64,000 bases of DNA from Gracilaria vermiculophylla. Its lineage: Eukaryota; Rhodophyta; Florideophyceae; Gracilariales; Gracilariaceae. Positions 31,309-42,182 of the stretch are shown piece after piece. The stretch lies in NCBI GenBank assembly GCA_019155205.2, contig JAHNZQ020000004.1, positions 972,135-1,036,134 of the forward strand. The letters run 5' to 3'. Numbering within the stretch: position 1 is the first letter of the stretch; each line of letters starts with the position of its first letter. A program made the translations under genes and the position numbers. Under the pieces are notes generated by a model, which did no database searches, had not been told where the DNA came from, and saw nothing but the letters and a program-made list of their open reading frames with translations.

Positions 31309-32499
31309 ATGGGAATCAAAGGCCTCTCCAAGCTGATTGGCGACAACGCCCCGAGGGCAATTCACCCTCAGCCCGTTGAATCCCTGTTCGGCAGAAAGAT
31401 AGCTATTGATGCGTCAATGTGCATTTATCAACTGCTTGTCGCCGTGCGGATGGGGGCCGATAATCTGACCAACGACCAGGGCCAAATCACCTCTCATCTC
31501 AATGGTCTTTTCTATCGCACCATTAAACTTCTCGAGATAGGCGCCAAGCCAATTTTCGTCTTTGATGGCAAACCGCCGGCAATGAAGTCCGGAGAACTCA
31601 CCAAACGAGCCGAAGCGAAGAAGGCAGCCGAAGAAGCTGCGAAGAAAGCCCGCGAAGAAGGTGACCTAGAAACCGCTGAGAAATTTTCGCGCCGCGTCAA
31701 CTCCCTCACCCCCGATATTATCGCGTCGTGCAAGCGTCTCGTTCGATCCTTGGGAGTACCAGTTGTGGAAGCGCCCTGTGAAGCAGAAGCACAATGTGCC
31801 GAACTCGTGAAGAATGGTGATGTATTTGCTACAGCTTCCGAGGATATGGATTCTCTCACCTTTGGAACCCATCGGCTAATTCGTTATCTGTGGGCTGGTA
31901 CTGCCTCCACTGCCGCGAAGAAAGGTGTCAAGCCAACCGAATTCTCCCTGGAGGTTGTGTTGCAGGATTTGGATCTCAACATGTCTCAATTTATTGACCT
32001 GTGCATTCTTTGTGGCTGTGACTACGTGGATGGCATAAAGGGAGTTGGCGTGGTTAAAGCTCTCAACCTCATCAGGAAACACCAGGACCTTCGCAAAATT
32101 GTTGACATCCTCAGAAAAGAAAAGTCATACATTGTTCCAGATCCGTATCCGGTCGATGCTTTGCGGAAAATGTTCACCGAGGCCGAAGTTACTCCAGCAA
32201 AAGAAATTCGCCTCAAATGGCAAAAGCCGAATGTGGAGGAAATTAAGAAAATAATGGTGGAAGAGAATCAATTCGACCCTACTAAAGTCGACAATGGTAT
32301 AAACCGACTTCTTGCGTCACGGCAGAAAGCAGGACAGGTTCGCGTCGATTCTTTTTTCAAGCGCGTCACTGCCCCTAACGAAGCTGAAAGGGCTGCCAAA
32401 AGAAAAGCTGCGGCTGAAGAGGGCAAAAAGGCAAAGAAAGCGAAGACCGGGAAAGGGCCAGTATCATCGAGAAAGTTAAGATCGTCAAAAGCAAAGTAG
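31309..32499 (+). CDS. FEN1: Flap endonuclease 1
   Basis: The 396-residue protein starting MGIKGLSKLIGDNAP is the structure-specific nuclease that removes 5' flaps in Okazaki fragment maturation and long-patch base excision repair. All metal-binding acids are present: D34, D86, E158, E160, D179, D181 and D238 (equivalent to human D233, shifted by a five-residue insertion near 205). The helical arch region (about 95-135) is Lys/Glu-rich as usual. A PCNA-interacting box (QVRVDSFF, residues 343-350) and a Lys-rich nuclear tail follow. Family members need the MGI start, because the N-terminal Gly lies at the active site, which supports 31309. Convergent with PWP2, 108 bp apart. Confidence 0.97.
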   Translation: MGIKGLSKLIGDNAPRAIHPQPVESLFGRKIAIDASMCIYQLLVAVRMGADNLTNDQGQITSHLNGLFYRTIKLLEIGAKPIFVFDGKPPAMKSGELTKRAEAKKAAEEAAKKAREEGDLETAEKFSRRVNSLTPDIIASCKRLVRSLGVPVVEAPCEAEAQCAELVKNGDVFATASEDMDSLTFGTHRLIRYLWAGTASTAAKKGVKPTEFSLEVVLQDLDLNMSQFIDLCILCGCDYVDGIKGVGVVKALNLIRKHQDLRKIVDILRKEKSYIVPDPYPVDALRKMFTEAEVTPAKEIRLKWQKPNVEEIKKIMVEENQFDPTKVDNGINRLLASRQKAGQVRVDSFFKRVTAPNEAERAAKRKAAAEEGKKAKKAKTGKGPVSSRKLRSSKAK

Positions 32500-32607
32500 T
32501 CGCTTATTTAGGTTTCAAATACACAAGAAGCATCTACTTCGCTCATGTCCCACTGGATCTTCTTTCGAATGCCTTCATTAACGTACTTTTTGAGTGAAAC
32601 CCCCAAT

Positions 32608-35373
32608 TTATCTTGACTGTGCGGATTGGTGGCTCAAAGTGAGGAGGTACTCTAGCATATGTTCATTTCTATCTGAAATGGGAACAAGTCGTTTCGAATG
32701 AGCACGACATGCCCGATTCAGAGACCGCAGCGCCGTGTTAACTGTCGATGGGTCTGGGACGCTACGATGCGCACTGCCTCCATGTGATAAGATCAATTCC
32801 TTTGCCCAGCGCAAATTAAACTCAAGATGGGGAGTGTTATCAAGTCGCCATGCAAACAACATAACAAGGCGATTAAAGTACAAAACTGGCACTGCCTTGG
32901 CAACGTCGTTAATCAACACCACGGGAACCTTTTCAACAACATAGTTCAACACAGCCCTCTCATTCAATCTCAAAGCTAGCGAAAGAGCCGTAACGTGATC
33001 CCCGTCATCAGCTGCCTTTCTTGCTGCCTCTGGAGTGATGTCTACTTCCAAGTTTGTGGGATCAAACAAGAGCTCATCTGCATCTTCACCCTCATCTTCA
33101 CCATAAACCAGGACACCCTCAGGTGTTACAGCCGCCCACAAGCGACCTGTTGCACATGTCCGGACACAATTGATTTCCGCCTTCAAGAGTTTCTTCCGAC
33201 GAAGTTTCTGTTCTGAAACTGCGCCCGGCAGCGACCTTCCGTTTGCAACTCGTGCCTCCTGGTAGTCTTCTCCTTCCTCATCATCATCTTCAATCGTATT
33301 CATCACATGGCCACTTACAGTGACATTCTTGGAGTTCAACTTGTCCAACAGACCGTCAAAGTCTTGATTATGCGTTGCAGCAATTTTGTTCACGAGCGTT
33401 GGCCTGCTGCCCTCAGCGACATGATAGACACATACATTCTTCGAGGCGGCTCCAGCAAACAAAAATCTTCCATCAGCAGAATAACTGAGAGTTTTAAACA
33501 GTCCTTTCTCGGGTGCCACAGTTCTCTCCCCACGAAGACGACCGGGGGCAGAATCTCTAGCTCCGTCAATAGTCCCAGCGACGGAAGCCCGCTCGGGATC
33601 CCAAAGCATTATTTCTCCTGAGGTAGTACAAGTCGCAAGTTCTTTGCCGTCAGGTCTGAATGTAACATCCATAACCTCTTTGCTGTGTTCCAAGACTTCA
33701 CAAGTCCCTTTTCGCTCGTACATATCCCACAGCCGGACGGTGCGATCCCATGAAGAGCTCGCAAGCGTGCCCCTCGCCGGACGAAATGATAGTCCGCTGA
33801 CAGGCCCTCTGTGGCCATTAAGAATTTCAAGAACCTGACCTGTGCGCAACGACCAAACCATGATTTCGAATGTGTCCACGCACCCCGCAGCAATAAGCTC
33901 GCCGGCTGCATCTGCAGCAACACAACCAAACTGCCTGCTTGGTGGAGGACCCACCATGACCCGGAAGTTGCGGTATCGACGAATGTCGAACGCTCTAACA
34001 GTTCCATCTAGAGAAGCTGAGATAATCACATCATTGGCAGCAAAAGTGAGCGAAGTTACAGAGGCTGAGTGCTCAGAGAAGGTTGCCGCACAGAATCCAG
34101 TCGCTACACCCCACAGTTTAACTCGCCCATCCTTCGAGCCCGTCACGACCGCACGGCCGTCAGGACTGAATGCAACTGCTGTGGCCATAAGAACATGTGC
34201 TTGTTGTTTAAGAATGTGGGTTTCAGCTTGCCAGTCCCAGATCACAATCTGACCAGAAGAGGAGGCTAATGCGACCCAGTCACCACCCGAGTTAAACGCG
34301 ACACGACTGATCGCACCACTTGAAACCGACAAGGTGTGAAGAAGCGCAAGTTCCGTGAATGGAATATGTTTGACGTTCGTCTTCTTACGGGTTTCATCGT
34401 CGTCAAGATCCTCGTTTTCATCCCTATCCTTGTCTCCTTTCTGTCGTTTAAGATTCCCGAGAGCGAAGAGACCGTCATCAAATTCTTGCGATTCATCCGT
34501 CATATGCTCGGGCAGTTGGAAAATGGCAAATACCCCGTTGCACATACCGACGACTAACTTGCCTTCTCGGACACAAGCGCTTGTTGCTGTTCGCGCGGAT
34601 GCCCGCTTGACGAAATGCCGGCTTGCAAGTTTCCCTGATAGTGGCACTAAGAAGAACTGTCTCTTAGGGTTCCGCGTTTCGCTCGCAAATGGATATTTCA
34701 CAGGGATGTAATCGGGACGTTCGTCATTACAGCGTAGGCGCCAACAAAACATTACTCCATCCTTTGAAATCGTCACTAATCCGTTCCGACCGACAAAGCA
34801 AACAAAGTTTACAAGACTCCGATGACCATAAAGAAGCAGAGGCTTGACATGAACTCCTTGTTGCCGTTCTGTAAGAGTTATAACTGTCACACCACGATCT
34901 GAGGCAATCGCCAGTCGACGTGAATCCCGGCTCCACGCGACACAAGAAGATTTGATTGCAAACTGGCCTTTGCGCCTCCACGCACCGAATGACGGAATAC
35001 GGCCGGTGGGCAACTGCCAAATTTCGACGTGCTTGCCAGCAAATGCCGCGAACTTGCCACAAGGTGATAAAGCAGAGAATTCGACTTCGAAGTTGTGGGA
35101 TATACGAGCAATTACTCGACCAGAAGGTAAGAGATGAACAGCAGCTCGAGAAGCTTTATCGGTGGTGAGAATTAGATTGTTAGTGTGGCTTATGGAGGAA
35201 AGGGAACGTGTAGCCTCAAATGCGAGAGTGCGAGTTCGCCCGTGGTGCGGATCTGTATGCTGGATACGGCCATTTGCTGTATGAAGCAATGTACCTGAGG
35301 AAGTAAAGGTAAGCTGAACATGCTGTGGATTCGTAGGAAGCACATGGCGGAGCTTTGGCTGGGCGACGCCCAT
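32608..35373 (-). CDS. PWP2: PWP2/UTP1, U3 snoRNP WD40 protein
   Basis: The 921-residue length matches the family (about 920). Two N-terminal WD40 propellers span roughly residues 10-690. Recognisable blades include VAFNSGGDWVALASSSGQIVIWDW, VAFSPDGRAVVTGSKDGRVKLW, LTFAANDVIISASLDGTVRAFD and LSFRPARGTLASSSWDRTVRLWD. The C-terminal Utp12-type domain has FDPTNLEVDITPEAARKAAD, ALSLALRLNE and PHLEFNLRWAKELILSHG, which separates PWP2 from Utp12, Utp13 and Utp21. It is a core subunit of the UTP-B complex of the small-subunit processome in the nucleolus, needed for 18S rRNA maturation. Single exon. Acidic inserts near 320 and 700 are typical. Confidence 0.95.
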   Translation of the reverse strand: MGVAQPKLRHVLPTNPQHVQLTFTSSGTLLHTANGRIQHTDPHHGRTRTLAFEATRSLSSISHTNNLILTTDKASRAAVHLLPSGRVIARISHNFEVEFSALSPCGKFAAFAGKHVEIWQLPTGRIPSFGAWRRKGQFAIKSSCVAWSRDSRRLAIASDRGVTVITLTERQQGVHVKPLLLYGHRSLVNFVCFVGRNGLVTISKDGVMFCWRLRCNDERPDYIPVKYPFASETRNPKRQFFLVPLSGKLASRHFVKRASARTATSACVREGKLVVGMCNGVFAIFQLPEHMTDESQEFDDGLFALGNLKRQKGDKDRDENEDLDDDETRKKTNVKHIPFTELALLHTLSVSSGAISRVAFNSGGDWVALASSSGQIVIWDWQAETHILKQQAHVLMATAVAFSPDGRAVVTGSKDGRVKLWGVATGFCAATFSEHSASVTSLTFAANDVIISASLDGTVRAFDIRRYRNFRVMVGPPPSRQFGCVAADAAGELIAAGCVDTFEIMVWSLRTGQVLEILNGHRGPVSGLSFRPARGTLASSSWDRTVRLWDMYERKGTCEVLEHSKEVMDVTFRPDGKELATCTTSGEIMLWDPERASVAGTIDGARDSAPGRLRGERTVAPEKGLFKTLSYSADGRFLFAGAASKNVCVYHVAEGSRPTLVNKIAATHNQDFDGLLDKLNSKNVTVSGHVMNTIEDDDEEGEDYQEARVANGRSLPGAVSEQKLRRKKLLKAEINCVRTCATGRLWAAVTPEGVLVYGEDEGEDADELLFDPTNLEVDITPEAARKAADDGDHVTALSLALRLNERAVLNYVVEKVPVVLINDVAKAVPVLYFNRLVMLFAWRLDNTPHLEFNLRWAKELILSHGGSAHRSVPDPSTVNTALRSLNRACRAHSKRLVPISDRNEHMLEYLLTLSHQSAQSR

Positions 35374-36665
35374 TCTGGGTTATCCAGTCCGCTGGAGTGA
35401 AAAGCTGGTAGCCTATTAATCGAACGAAATGGAGTGGTAAATCGTCTTCGCCGCTAACTCAGTTGACCCCTGCAGAGTACCGGGTTTGCACTTAACGTCC
35501 GCAATACCGATTTCAGCGCGCGGCTCCCACAGTTACTGCTTCCTTAATAAACACGAAGTTCAACCTAGCGACGGCCCCCTCGGATCAATAGCTGTAAGCA
35601 CTGTAAAACACGGGTACACGCTCCGAATGCGCAGGGCAGACGTGCTCTAAACTCAACGAGAACAATCTGTGCAGATGCGTTAATGCAAAGTGCAAAAGTC
35701 GGCATGATGGATATGTTTTTGTCACGCAGATATCTAGGACACGAGTCACCGACGTGCGGGGGGCTCGAATCTCGTACGAGACGGCATCATGGAAGAGAAA
35801 GCGCGAAAGGAGATGAAGCACTTTCTGTGGAACAAATACGCGCACGCGATCATCAGTCTACCAGCTACTCCTCGCACAGCATTAGTGCAAACGACTGTGA
35901 ACCCGTAGACACTGGCCTCGACAGTAGCGTTTCCTGCCTAAAGAAGAAGACGAATTGAGTCCGAGTCTGGTTGATCAAGCGTGGCAACCTGTTCACGGAT
36001 TCTTTTGAGACTTATTTCCAATGATCAATGATGTGGTGTAGACCAGCAGTAGATCACTACAAAATTATGATTGTTGCAAGTGTAATGGTTGTGTTTTAGT
36101 CGTGGGGATGGTTGTATTCAGTTGGATTCTCTGTTTCATGATTCTTGTCCGTGCTGTCGGTCTCTTGTGAATACGAACGGACTGGCCGGGACTAAATGTT
36201 ATTTCCGTTTTCTGCCTTGTAACTACCATGCAAAAGGAGCTGCAAGTGAGTTCTAGAGAAATCTGGAGCGGTCGCCATTTTGGAAGACCAGAAAAGGAAA
36301 ATGAACGTATTGATATAGTCGCCAAGATGCTCGATAGAGCAAAGTTGGCCATTTTCTGTCCAGGAATGCGTTTTACACTTCTTAAACGTCGACAGCCAAG
36401 GATCCATTATGCTGGAGTGCCCAAAAGCTTTTCAATGCGCGAGCAGTCAAATTGACAGTTAGATGCAAGCTACGTGGATTTGATGTGTATCATTACCACT
36501 CAAGCAAGTTGTAGTGCCTGGGAAACAAGATCTCTTCTGCATAGGTTGGCATTCGGAACGAACCATCACATGCACATCAAATGTGTATACACGAGTTCGA
36601 AAAAGGCGATGTTGAGTTTGTCCTTCCAATGAGAATCAGTATCAAATTCAATAGGGGCATGATGG
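35374..36665. other. Gene-free spacer
   Basis: About 1.3 kb between the PWP2 start and the 3' end of the Ulp1-type gene. Short open frames only, none with a recognisable motif. Confidence 0.5.
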
Positions 36666-38747
36666 CTATGCTCTCTTCATGAGGAGCTCGTGTGCCATAC
36701 GCGCTCGGAAATAGCTCATATGATCCTGTGAAAAGGTAAAATCAGACCACCCTCTTGACAAAAAGTCTGCGTATTTGCATAAAAATACTCCGCAATCATC
36801 GGAGTTGGTCTGTTGTGGAACAAGCACGTCATCAGCAGACCACTCCTCAGCTTGAAATTCATGCCCCTTCGTCTCGGCTTCATCGCGGACCCATCTCAAA
36901 AGATTTTCTCGAACTTCAGGAGAGCCACCCTTGCCCATCGAATCTAGATGCGCAACGACCTTGTCCTTGAAATTGATAACTCCAAGTGTCCAATGCAAAT
37001 TTTGCTGATTTATCGGAATAAGCATTAGATCGTACTCAAATACGTCAAATCTGCGAGTCCACCGTTTTACCCGTGAATAATTGTACTCAGTAACTCTTGT
37101 TTGGGGATTGAACTTGAATAACGTGGAATAGAAGAAGGAGGATATCACCTTAAGCTTTGGTACTTGCTGCGAGGAAGGCATTTTTCTTTTCGAATCATTC
37201 ACATGATGTAGTCCATTTCCATTTCCGAAACTGCTGCGGTGGCCATTTGGTTTTGCGATTTCCCCATGCTTCATTTTCCGTGCAATAGTCGCACGTGCCG
37301 CAATAAGGTTCATATATGCGTTTACAATCTCGTCATTAAGCCAGTTGTTCGGTCTTAATCTTCGTAAATCGTCACCTCGTATAATGCAACCGTCAATGCT
37401 GGACAGCTCGTTGTCTTGATTGGAGGCATCCCCCAAAGTAGCACGCAACCGGTATACTGCTGAATCCGTAAGAGGTGCATAGGCAGATTCGGGATCGGTA
37501 ACTGTAACAGAAAAATCACGCTCTCTTCGGGCGCGATCATCTTGATCTTCATGCCACTTCGCATCTAGCGGAAGCCAATAACGACTCTCGTAAAAATGTG
37601 GGGCCCGTTGCGGTGGCTGCTCCGCCTGCGGCTTCTCTTTGACCAGTAGCTTCAAGGGCGGGCGGAGATTCGCGATGCGACGTGACTCTTCCTGCTCGCG
37701 CTTTATTGAGTGAAGTTGTTGGCATTTGATGAAATGTTCCAGTTCGAGAATCTTTGACTTCTTCCCCGAGTCTGCGATTCGCAATAAGTTGTGTTTGTTC
37801 AACTTCAGTAACTTTTTGCCGAGAGTGTGGTCGGATTGGAGCAATTTCGCAATGATTGGCGGAAGATTAGCGATCTGCTCGGCCACGGTAGCAGGGGAAG
37901 GTGCCGTTTCGAGACCTTCGCTAGCATGCACATCTTTTTCTGGGTGCACGACTTCAACGGCAGCTTCCGTTTCTTGCTGCCTTACGCGATGCTGAGGAGA
38001 AGTGTGCGGGGACCAGTTCGGTTGTGTTGACGGATAACTTTGTCGCAAGGGATGCAGTCGAGTGTTCCTCGCAAGAGCTTTGGCGGATGCAAAGCGTCGC
38101 TGTGGGTTGCGAAACCGTCTTTTGTAAACGGACTTCCTCACGGAGGCCGGGTGTATTGATTTTGGGGTAGGTTTTGAAGAAGGCAATGGCTCTGACGCAT
38201 GCGTTCGCGTGCCAAAAGCGGCGGCATAGCTGCGCTGGAAGAACTGCTTCCGCGGGTCAAGTGCGGGCACATGCGAACTGTATCTGGCAGGGGTTGTGGG
38301 ATAGTGAGGGCGTGGAATAGAGGCGAGCCCATGCGCAACGGCAGCTTCGATGCGCGGGTTGTGAAAAGATTGCGATGCTCGTGGGCGTGGGGGTGTCTCG
38401 GCTGAGAGAGGTACTCGGGGTGGAAGAAAAGGGCTTGGAAAGTGCGACAGGTCGGCTTCGGGATCTGCAAGTCGAGGGCGCTTTGCTTGGGGCTGAGATG
38501 ACGACGGCGGTGGTTCTTGAATATCGGCGGTTGTGATAGGGGAGGCCGGTGTTGATGGCAAAGAGGCTGCAGGTGTGGAAGACGGGCGACGACGTTTTCT
38601 CGGGGAGACGTGCTCTAACACCTCGACGACACCATGGACAACGGTGTTCTTGACAGCATGAAAGCTTTCCCTGGCACTTGCCAGTCCGTCATGGACGCTG
38701 GCGGAGAAATTAGTCCAGGCGTTGGAAATGGATGAAATCAATGTCAT
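36666..38747 (-). CDS. Ulp1/SENP-type SUMO protease
   Basis: The 693-residue protein starts at the ATG at 38747 (MTLISSISNAW). The frame extends further upstream but reads as leader. The C-terminal ~220 residues are a C48 cysteine protease domain: GDDLRRLRPNNWLNDEIVNAYMN for substrate entry, catalytic His at about 585 (NLHWTLGV), Asp at about 602 (AHLDSMGK), the oxyanion Gln (VPQQTN, about 645) and Cys at about 652 (SDDCGVF). All of the catalytic triad is intact. The N-terminal two-thirds is disordered and rich in Pro, Ser and Arg, with basic clusters such as SPRKRRR suggesting nuclear localisation. Role: SUMO precursor maturation and deconjugation. Single exon. Confidence 0.93.
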   Translation of the reverse strand: MTLISSISNAWTNFSASVHDGLASARESFHAVKNTVVHGVVEVLEHVSPRKRRRPSSTPAASLPSTPASPITTADIQEPPPSSSQPQAKRPRLADPEADLSHFPSPFLPPRVPLSAETPPRPRASQSFHNPRIEAAVAHGLASIPRPHYPTTPARYSSHVPALDPRKQFFQRSYAAAFGTRTHASEPLPSSKPTPKSIHPASVRKSVYKRRFRNPQRRFASAKALARNTRLHPLRQSYPSTQPNWSPHTSPQHRVRQQETEAAVEVVHPEKDVHASEGLETAPSPATVAEQIANLPPIIAKLLQSDHTLGKKLLKLNKHNLLRIADSGKKSKILELEHFIKCQQLHSIKREQEESRRIANLRPPLKLLVKEKPQAEQPPQRAPHFYESRYWLPLDAKWHEDQDDRARRERDFSVTVTDPESAYAPLTDSAVYRLRATLGDASNQDNELSSIDGCIIRGDDLRRLRPNNWLNDEIVNAYMNLIAARATIARKMKHGEIAKPNGHRSSFGNGNGLHHVNDSKRKMPSSQQVPKLKVISSFFYSTLFKFNPQTRVTEYNYSRVKRWTRRFDVFEYDLMLIPINQQNLHWTLGVINFKDKVVAHLDSMGKGGSPEVRENLLRWVRDEAETKGHEFQAEEWSADDVLVPQQTNSDDCGVFLCKYADFLSRGWSDFTFSQDHMSYFRARMAHELLMKRA

Positions 38748-39844
38748 TGGGAGCGAGGGGAAGGAGGAAGGGAAGAGGAGACGGGGACGTGTGGACGCGA
38801 AGAGTGTGTGGTTTATATTGCGGAGGACGACGGCAATAAAGATGGGCGAGTGAGGGATGGGAGAAGTACTCACCAACAACCCTGTGATTTGATGGAACAC
38901 AATCCAAAGGGACAAATTGCAAAAAGCGCGCGACGCGCGACGCCGAATCACGACAAATAAGGTACGCTGCGCGGTTCGGTGCAGTTTTTCGGTTTCAATT
39001 TTAACGTGGCATTGCAAGACGCTGTTTTGGCGCGACGCTTGTTCCTCAGCAGCGCATCGCACCCTCTTGCGCGCAGTGAAATTCACGCAGTTTCGCTCGG
39101 AGGCGCATGGGGTGAACCGGCGGCTGCGCGGAAGCCAAGCTCTGTGATCACAAGCAGCACTAGCAGCGATGGTGCGATGATTTTGGGCATCGCAACTGTC
39201 AAGATAAGGCGTCGGTGAGCGTCGAACCTCATCTTCACGTTCTACTCAAATGATATCATATTGCTTCATTGTAATCCAATCCGTACTCAGGAGTGACAGT
39301 ATGCTCACGACGAACGCCATCTGCTGCCGTTACGCCACCAAGCTGAAGACCAGTACACCGCACACCTGGTGCACCTGGAATCGACAAAGTCAGTTCGGCG
39401 GTTTTTCGCTCGTCAAGACTCAGGTCAATGGGAGTTCTTTACGCCACCGCTTTCGAATGCATACCGTCTTGTCGATGACATATCACGTTATACCTGAAGT
39501 AGAATGTACGCAAGAGCGAACGCCCGAGCGGAAAAAAGGCGTTGGTGCACATAAGCGCCACCAATTGAGCCCCGAGCAGAGTATTTAACAATTTTCCCTT
39601 CACGAACCCTGTACTCCACCGCCTGCGTTCGGATGTGTGCCTAGAGAATCTTCCAGAGTGCCACGGTGTACACGCGCAAGCGGCCAGCCACCATTATCGA
39701 GCTCCGCTTTCGATGTGCGCTCATGTTACACTACAGACAATTTGCTCTGCTCGCGACGCAGTCGCCCTTACTGGTATCTCGTCTGCATAGTTTTACGCTT
39801 CTCCGTTCGCGTCAGCGTCGCCCCAAATCGCTCGAGTGCACGTC
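38748..39844. other. Divergent intergenic region
   Basis: Between the Ulp1-type gene (-) and the putative plastid protein (+). No recognisable gene. The last ~200 bp are pyrimidine-rich on the + strand. Confidence 0.5.
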
Positions 39845-40759
39845 ATGACGTTTCCCTCAGCGCCGCGCCAATGGGGCCGCCCGTCGTCATCATTCGTCCC
39901 TGCTCTCCCTCTCACAACCTCACACCCCGCACTGCACTTGCACTCGTCGCTCGTGCTCCCTCTCCGTCAGAGACATTTGTGCCCTACGCCTCGCCAGCGT
40001 TCCCCGTTTCCTTCTATGAACTCCAATCAAGGCCATCAAGCAACGCCAGTCTGGCGTCGCCTACTCGCCGTAACCTCCTTGTCTGCCTCCATGTTGTTTA
40101 CCCCCCTGCCACTCTCCCGGCCACGTTTGCAAAAAGGTCTTCAGCTCCCAACCCCTCCAACTGCGCTCGCCGCCTCAGCCTCTCGCACGGCCACGTCAAC
40201 AACCAACACATCAGATGTCGAAACCGCCGCAATGACGCTGGCTGCTGTTACCCTGGGCGGCCTTGTCATGCGAGCAATTGTGCGTTCTCGCCAAAACGAT
40301 GATGCGTATCGCAAGAAGGTTTTAGAGGACTCTCGACGCTTACAAGAAGAAGAGAACTTGAGGGCCTTGCGTATCAAGCGAACGGAGATGGAAACTGTGG
40401 AAGAAAGTGACGACGCCCCCGACGATGACGAGTTCATGAAGGCGTTTAGAGAACGCGTTTCTGGTATACAAACTGAAGACGATTCAGAGCAAAAAGAAGA
40501 CCAGGACGCCACTGACAAGTATGGTAAACAAGAGCTGGATTTGGTAAACACCCAGGATCGCGGAACGGGAAGCGCCGTTCTCGACAAGCCTGACAAAGAC
40601 CCTCCGAATAACCCATCTGCATCCCAAGCTGACTCCTCAAAGGATTCCGAAGGCGTTGAAAACGACTCTGACATCGTTCCCCCTTCTATGGCCAAACCTG
40701 AACAGGCTGAGATGTTAAAGCGAATGTGGAATCTTAGCTCTTTTGACAAGAATGACTAA
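39845..40759 (+). CDS. Putative plastid membrane protein of unknown function
   Basis: The frame from the ATG at 39845 codes 304 residues. A second in-frame ATG at 40016 (MNSNQGHQ) may be the real start, because the earlier part is leader-like. The N-terminal region is Ser/Thr/Arg/Pro-rich with almost no acids, and includes RRLLAVTSLSASMLF and PTALAASA, resembling a bipartite plastid presequence. One hydrophobic helix (MTLAAVTLGGLVMRAIV) precedes a basic-acidic coiled-coil-like stretch (KKVLEDSRRLQEEENLRALRIKR) and a long acidic, Ser-rich tail ending WNLSSFDKND. No family recognised. Codon use after residue 110 looks coding. Confidence 0.55.
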   Translation: MTFPSAPRQWGRPSSSFVPALPLTTSHPALHLHSSLVLPLRQRHLCPTPRQRSPFPSMNSNQGHQATPVWRRLLAVTSLSASMLFTPLPLSRPRLQKGLQLPTPPTALAASASRTATSTTNTSDVETAAMTLAAVTLGGLVMRAIVRSRQNDDAYRKKVLEDSRRLQEEENLRALRIKRTEMETVEESDDAPDDDEFMKAFRERVSGIQTEDDSEQKEDQDATDKYGKQELDLVNTQDRGTGSAVLDKPDKDPPNNPSASQADSSKDSEGVENDSDIVPPSMAKPEQAEMLKRMWNLSSFDKND

Positions 40760-41282
40760 CAAACAATTGCCGTGAGCATAGCTCAATTTACTGGAGCTCT
40801 TTCGCCGATTTTACCATGGGATTGTGCTGTGTCTTTTTCGTCGTCTTGCATAGATACGAATAGTTACAATTACCCCTTGTGTACAGATCACATCCGCGTC
40901 TCCCACACTATCTCATTACGTTGTAAAAGCCCCCTCTACATGTTTGCGCCGGGATTCTTGTTCCTTGTGACGTATATTTCTATGGTACGTTAATCCTTTT
41001 CAGCCACGGAATTAATGTTCTTCGATAATGATGAAAAATGCATTTGCATGTGCGGGACAGAATTTGCGTAGTGATGGGCACGTTGCAAATCCGTCATACA
41101 GTGCCTCTGCATCATGAGCAGTGGTCTCGCCTTCTACCAGTGATAGTTAAGGTAGTACACCTCATCTGCCTTCACATTTTGTTGCGACGAGTACGAAGGG
41201 AAAATCGGGGTTGCTGCTACCTCTTGCGCTGTGCTCACTCTGTTGACCTGCGAACTTCAGCCCTGTGTTTGATATACCGCAC
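40760..41282. other. Intergenic region
   Basis: Spacer between two + strand genes. It should contain the promoter of the phosphatase-family gene. No repeat or motif stands out. Confidence 0.5.
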
Positions 41283-42182
41283 ATGGCAAGACCAGGTACC
41301 GAAGAAGGTGATACTTTGCCAGATGACACTCATTCACGGCATCTTCTAGCGCTTCGTCTCGCCCGAGAGGCTGGGGATATCATTTTCTCGCTTCGATTCG
41401 GCAACATGCAAAATGATCGCGGCACCCACGACTCTTTTTCTCTGGCCACCAAGTCGCATGCAACTGATCTTGTTACATCGGCAGATCATGCATCTCAAGA
41501 ACACATATTCGCTGCTTTGAGAATTGCATACCCACGGCATCAGTTGATAGGGGAAGAAACGGAGGAGTCTCACGCACCACTCAACGATGAACCCACCTGG
41601 ATTGTCGATGCTATCGACGGTACAACGAATTTCGTGCATGGGATACCTCACTTTGCCGTGTGCATCGCGCATGCTAGGAATAAAAATGTTGAACTGGGCG
41701 TGGTTTACAACCCGTATACTCGAGAAATGTTTCACGGTGTTCGAGGAAAGGGGTCTTTCATGAACGGCAGAAGACTGAGTTGTTCCAATGCTACCAAACT
41801 GAATGAAGCGCTCATTCTTTCGGAGTGGGGATACGTGAGGGACAAAGGCGCGAAAAGCATGTTGGCGCCGAACGAACGTCTACTCATGGCCGGTGTGCGT
41901 GGGATTAGGCAGTTAGGGAGCGGTGCCTTGGATATATGTTATGTTGGAATGGGCATAGCGGATGGTGTCTACTGTGGGGTGGAAGATGATAAACGAGATG
42001 GATGGAATGTCTGGGATTACGCAGCAGCAAGCGTGATTGCAGAGGAGGCCGGTGCGATCATGAGAACTGTGGATGGCAAGGAGTTTCATGTAGAAGGAGA
42101 TAGTATGGTGTGCACGACTCCCGGAATCATGAATGCCTTACTAGAGGTTTTGCGAGAGGGTAAGAACACTGGAACGGCATAA
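41283..42182 (+). CDS. Inositol-monophosphatase family phosphatase
   Basis: The 299-residue protein (ATG at 41283) carries the complete lithium-sensitive phosphatase signature. These are IGEETEE (metal-binding Glu at 91-92), WIVDAIDGTTNFVHG (Asp 109 and Asp 112) and WNVWDYAAASVIAEEAG (Asp 245). This family hydrolyses inositol phosphates and some other small phosphates (sugar phosphates, histidinol phosphate) with Mg2+. Length is typical of eukaryotic IMPases. A short insertion (GVEDDKRDGW) before the last motif is unusual. No targeting peptide is evident. It is the first of four consecutive + strand genes that end in the MAA enzymes, but the next gene starts over 1 kb downstream. Confidence 0.92.
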   Translation: MARPGTEEGDTLPDDTHSRHLLALRLAREAGDIIFSLRFGNMQNDRGTHDSFSLATKSHATDLVTSADHASQEHIFAALRIAYPRHQLIGEETEESHAPLNDEPTWIVDAIDGTTNFVHGIPHFAVCIAHARNKNVELGVVYNPYTREMFHGVRGKGSFMNGRRLSCSNATKLNEALILSEWGYVRDKGAKSMLAPNERLLMAGVRGIRQLGSGALDICYVGMGIADGVYCGVEDDKRDGWNVWDYAAASVIAEEAGAIMRTVDGKEFHVEGDSMVCTTPGIMNALLEVLREGKNTGTA

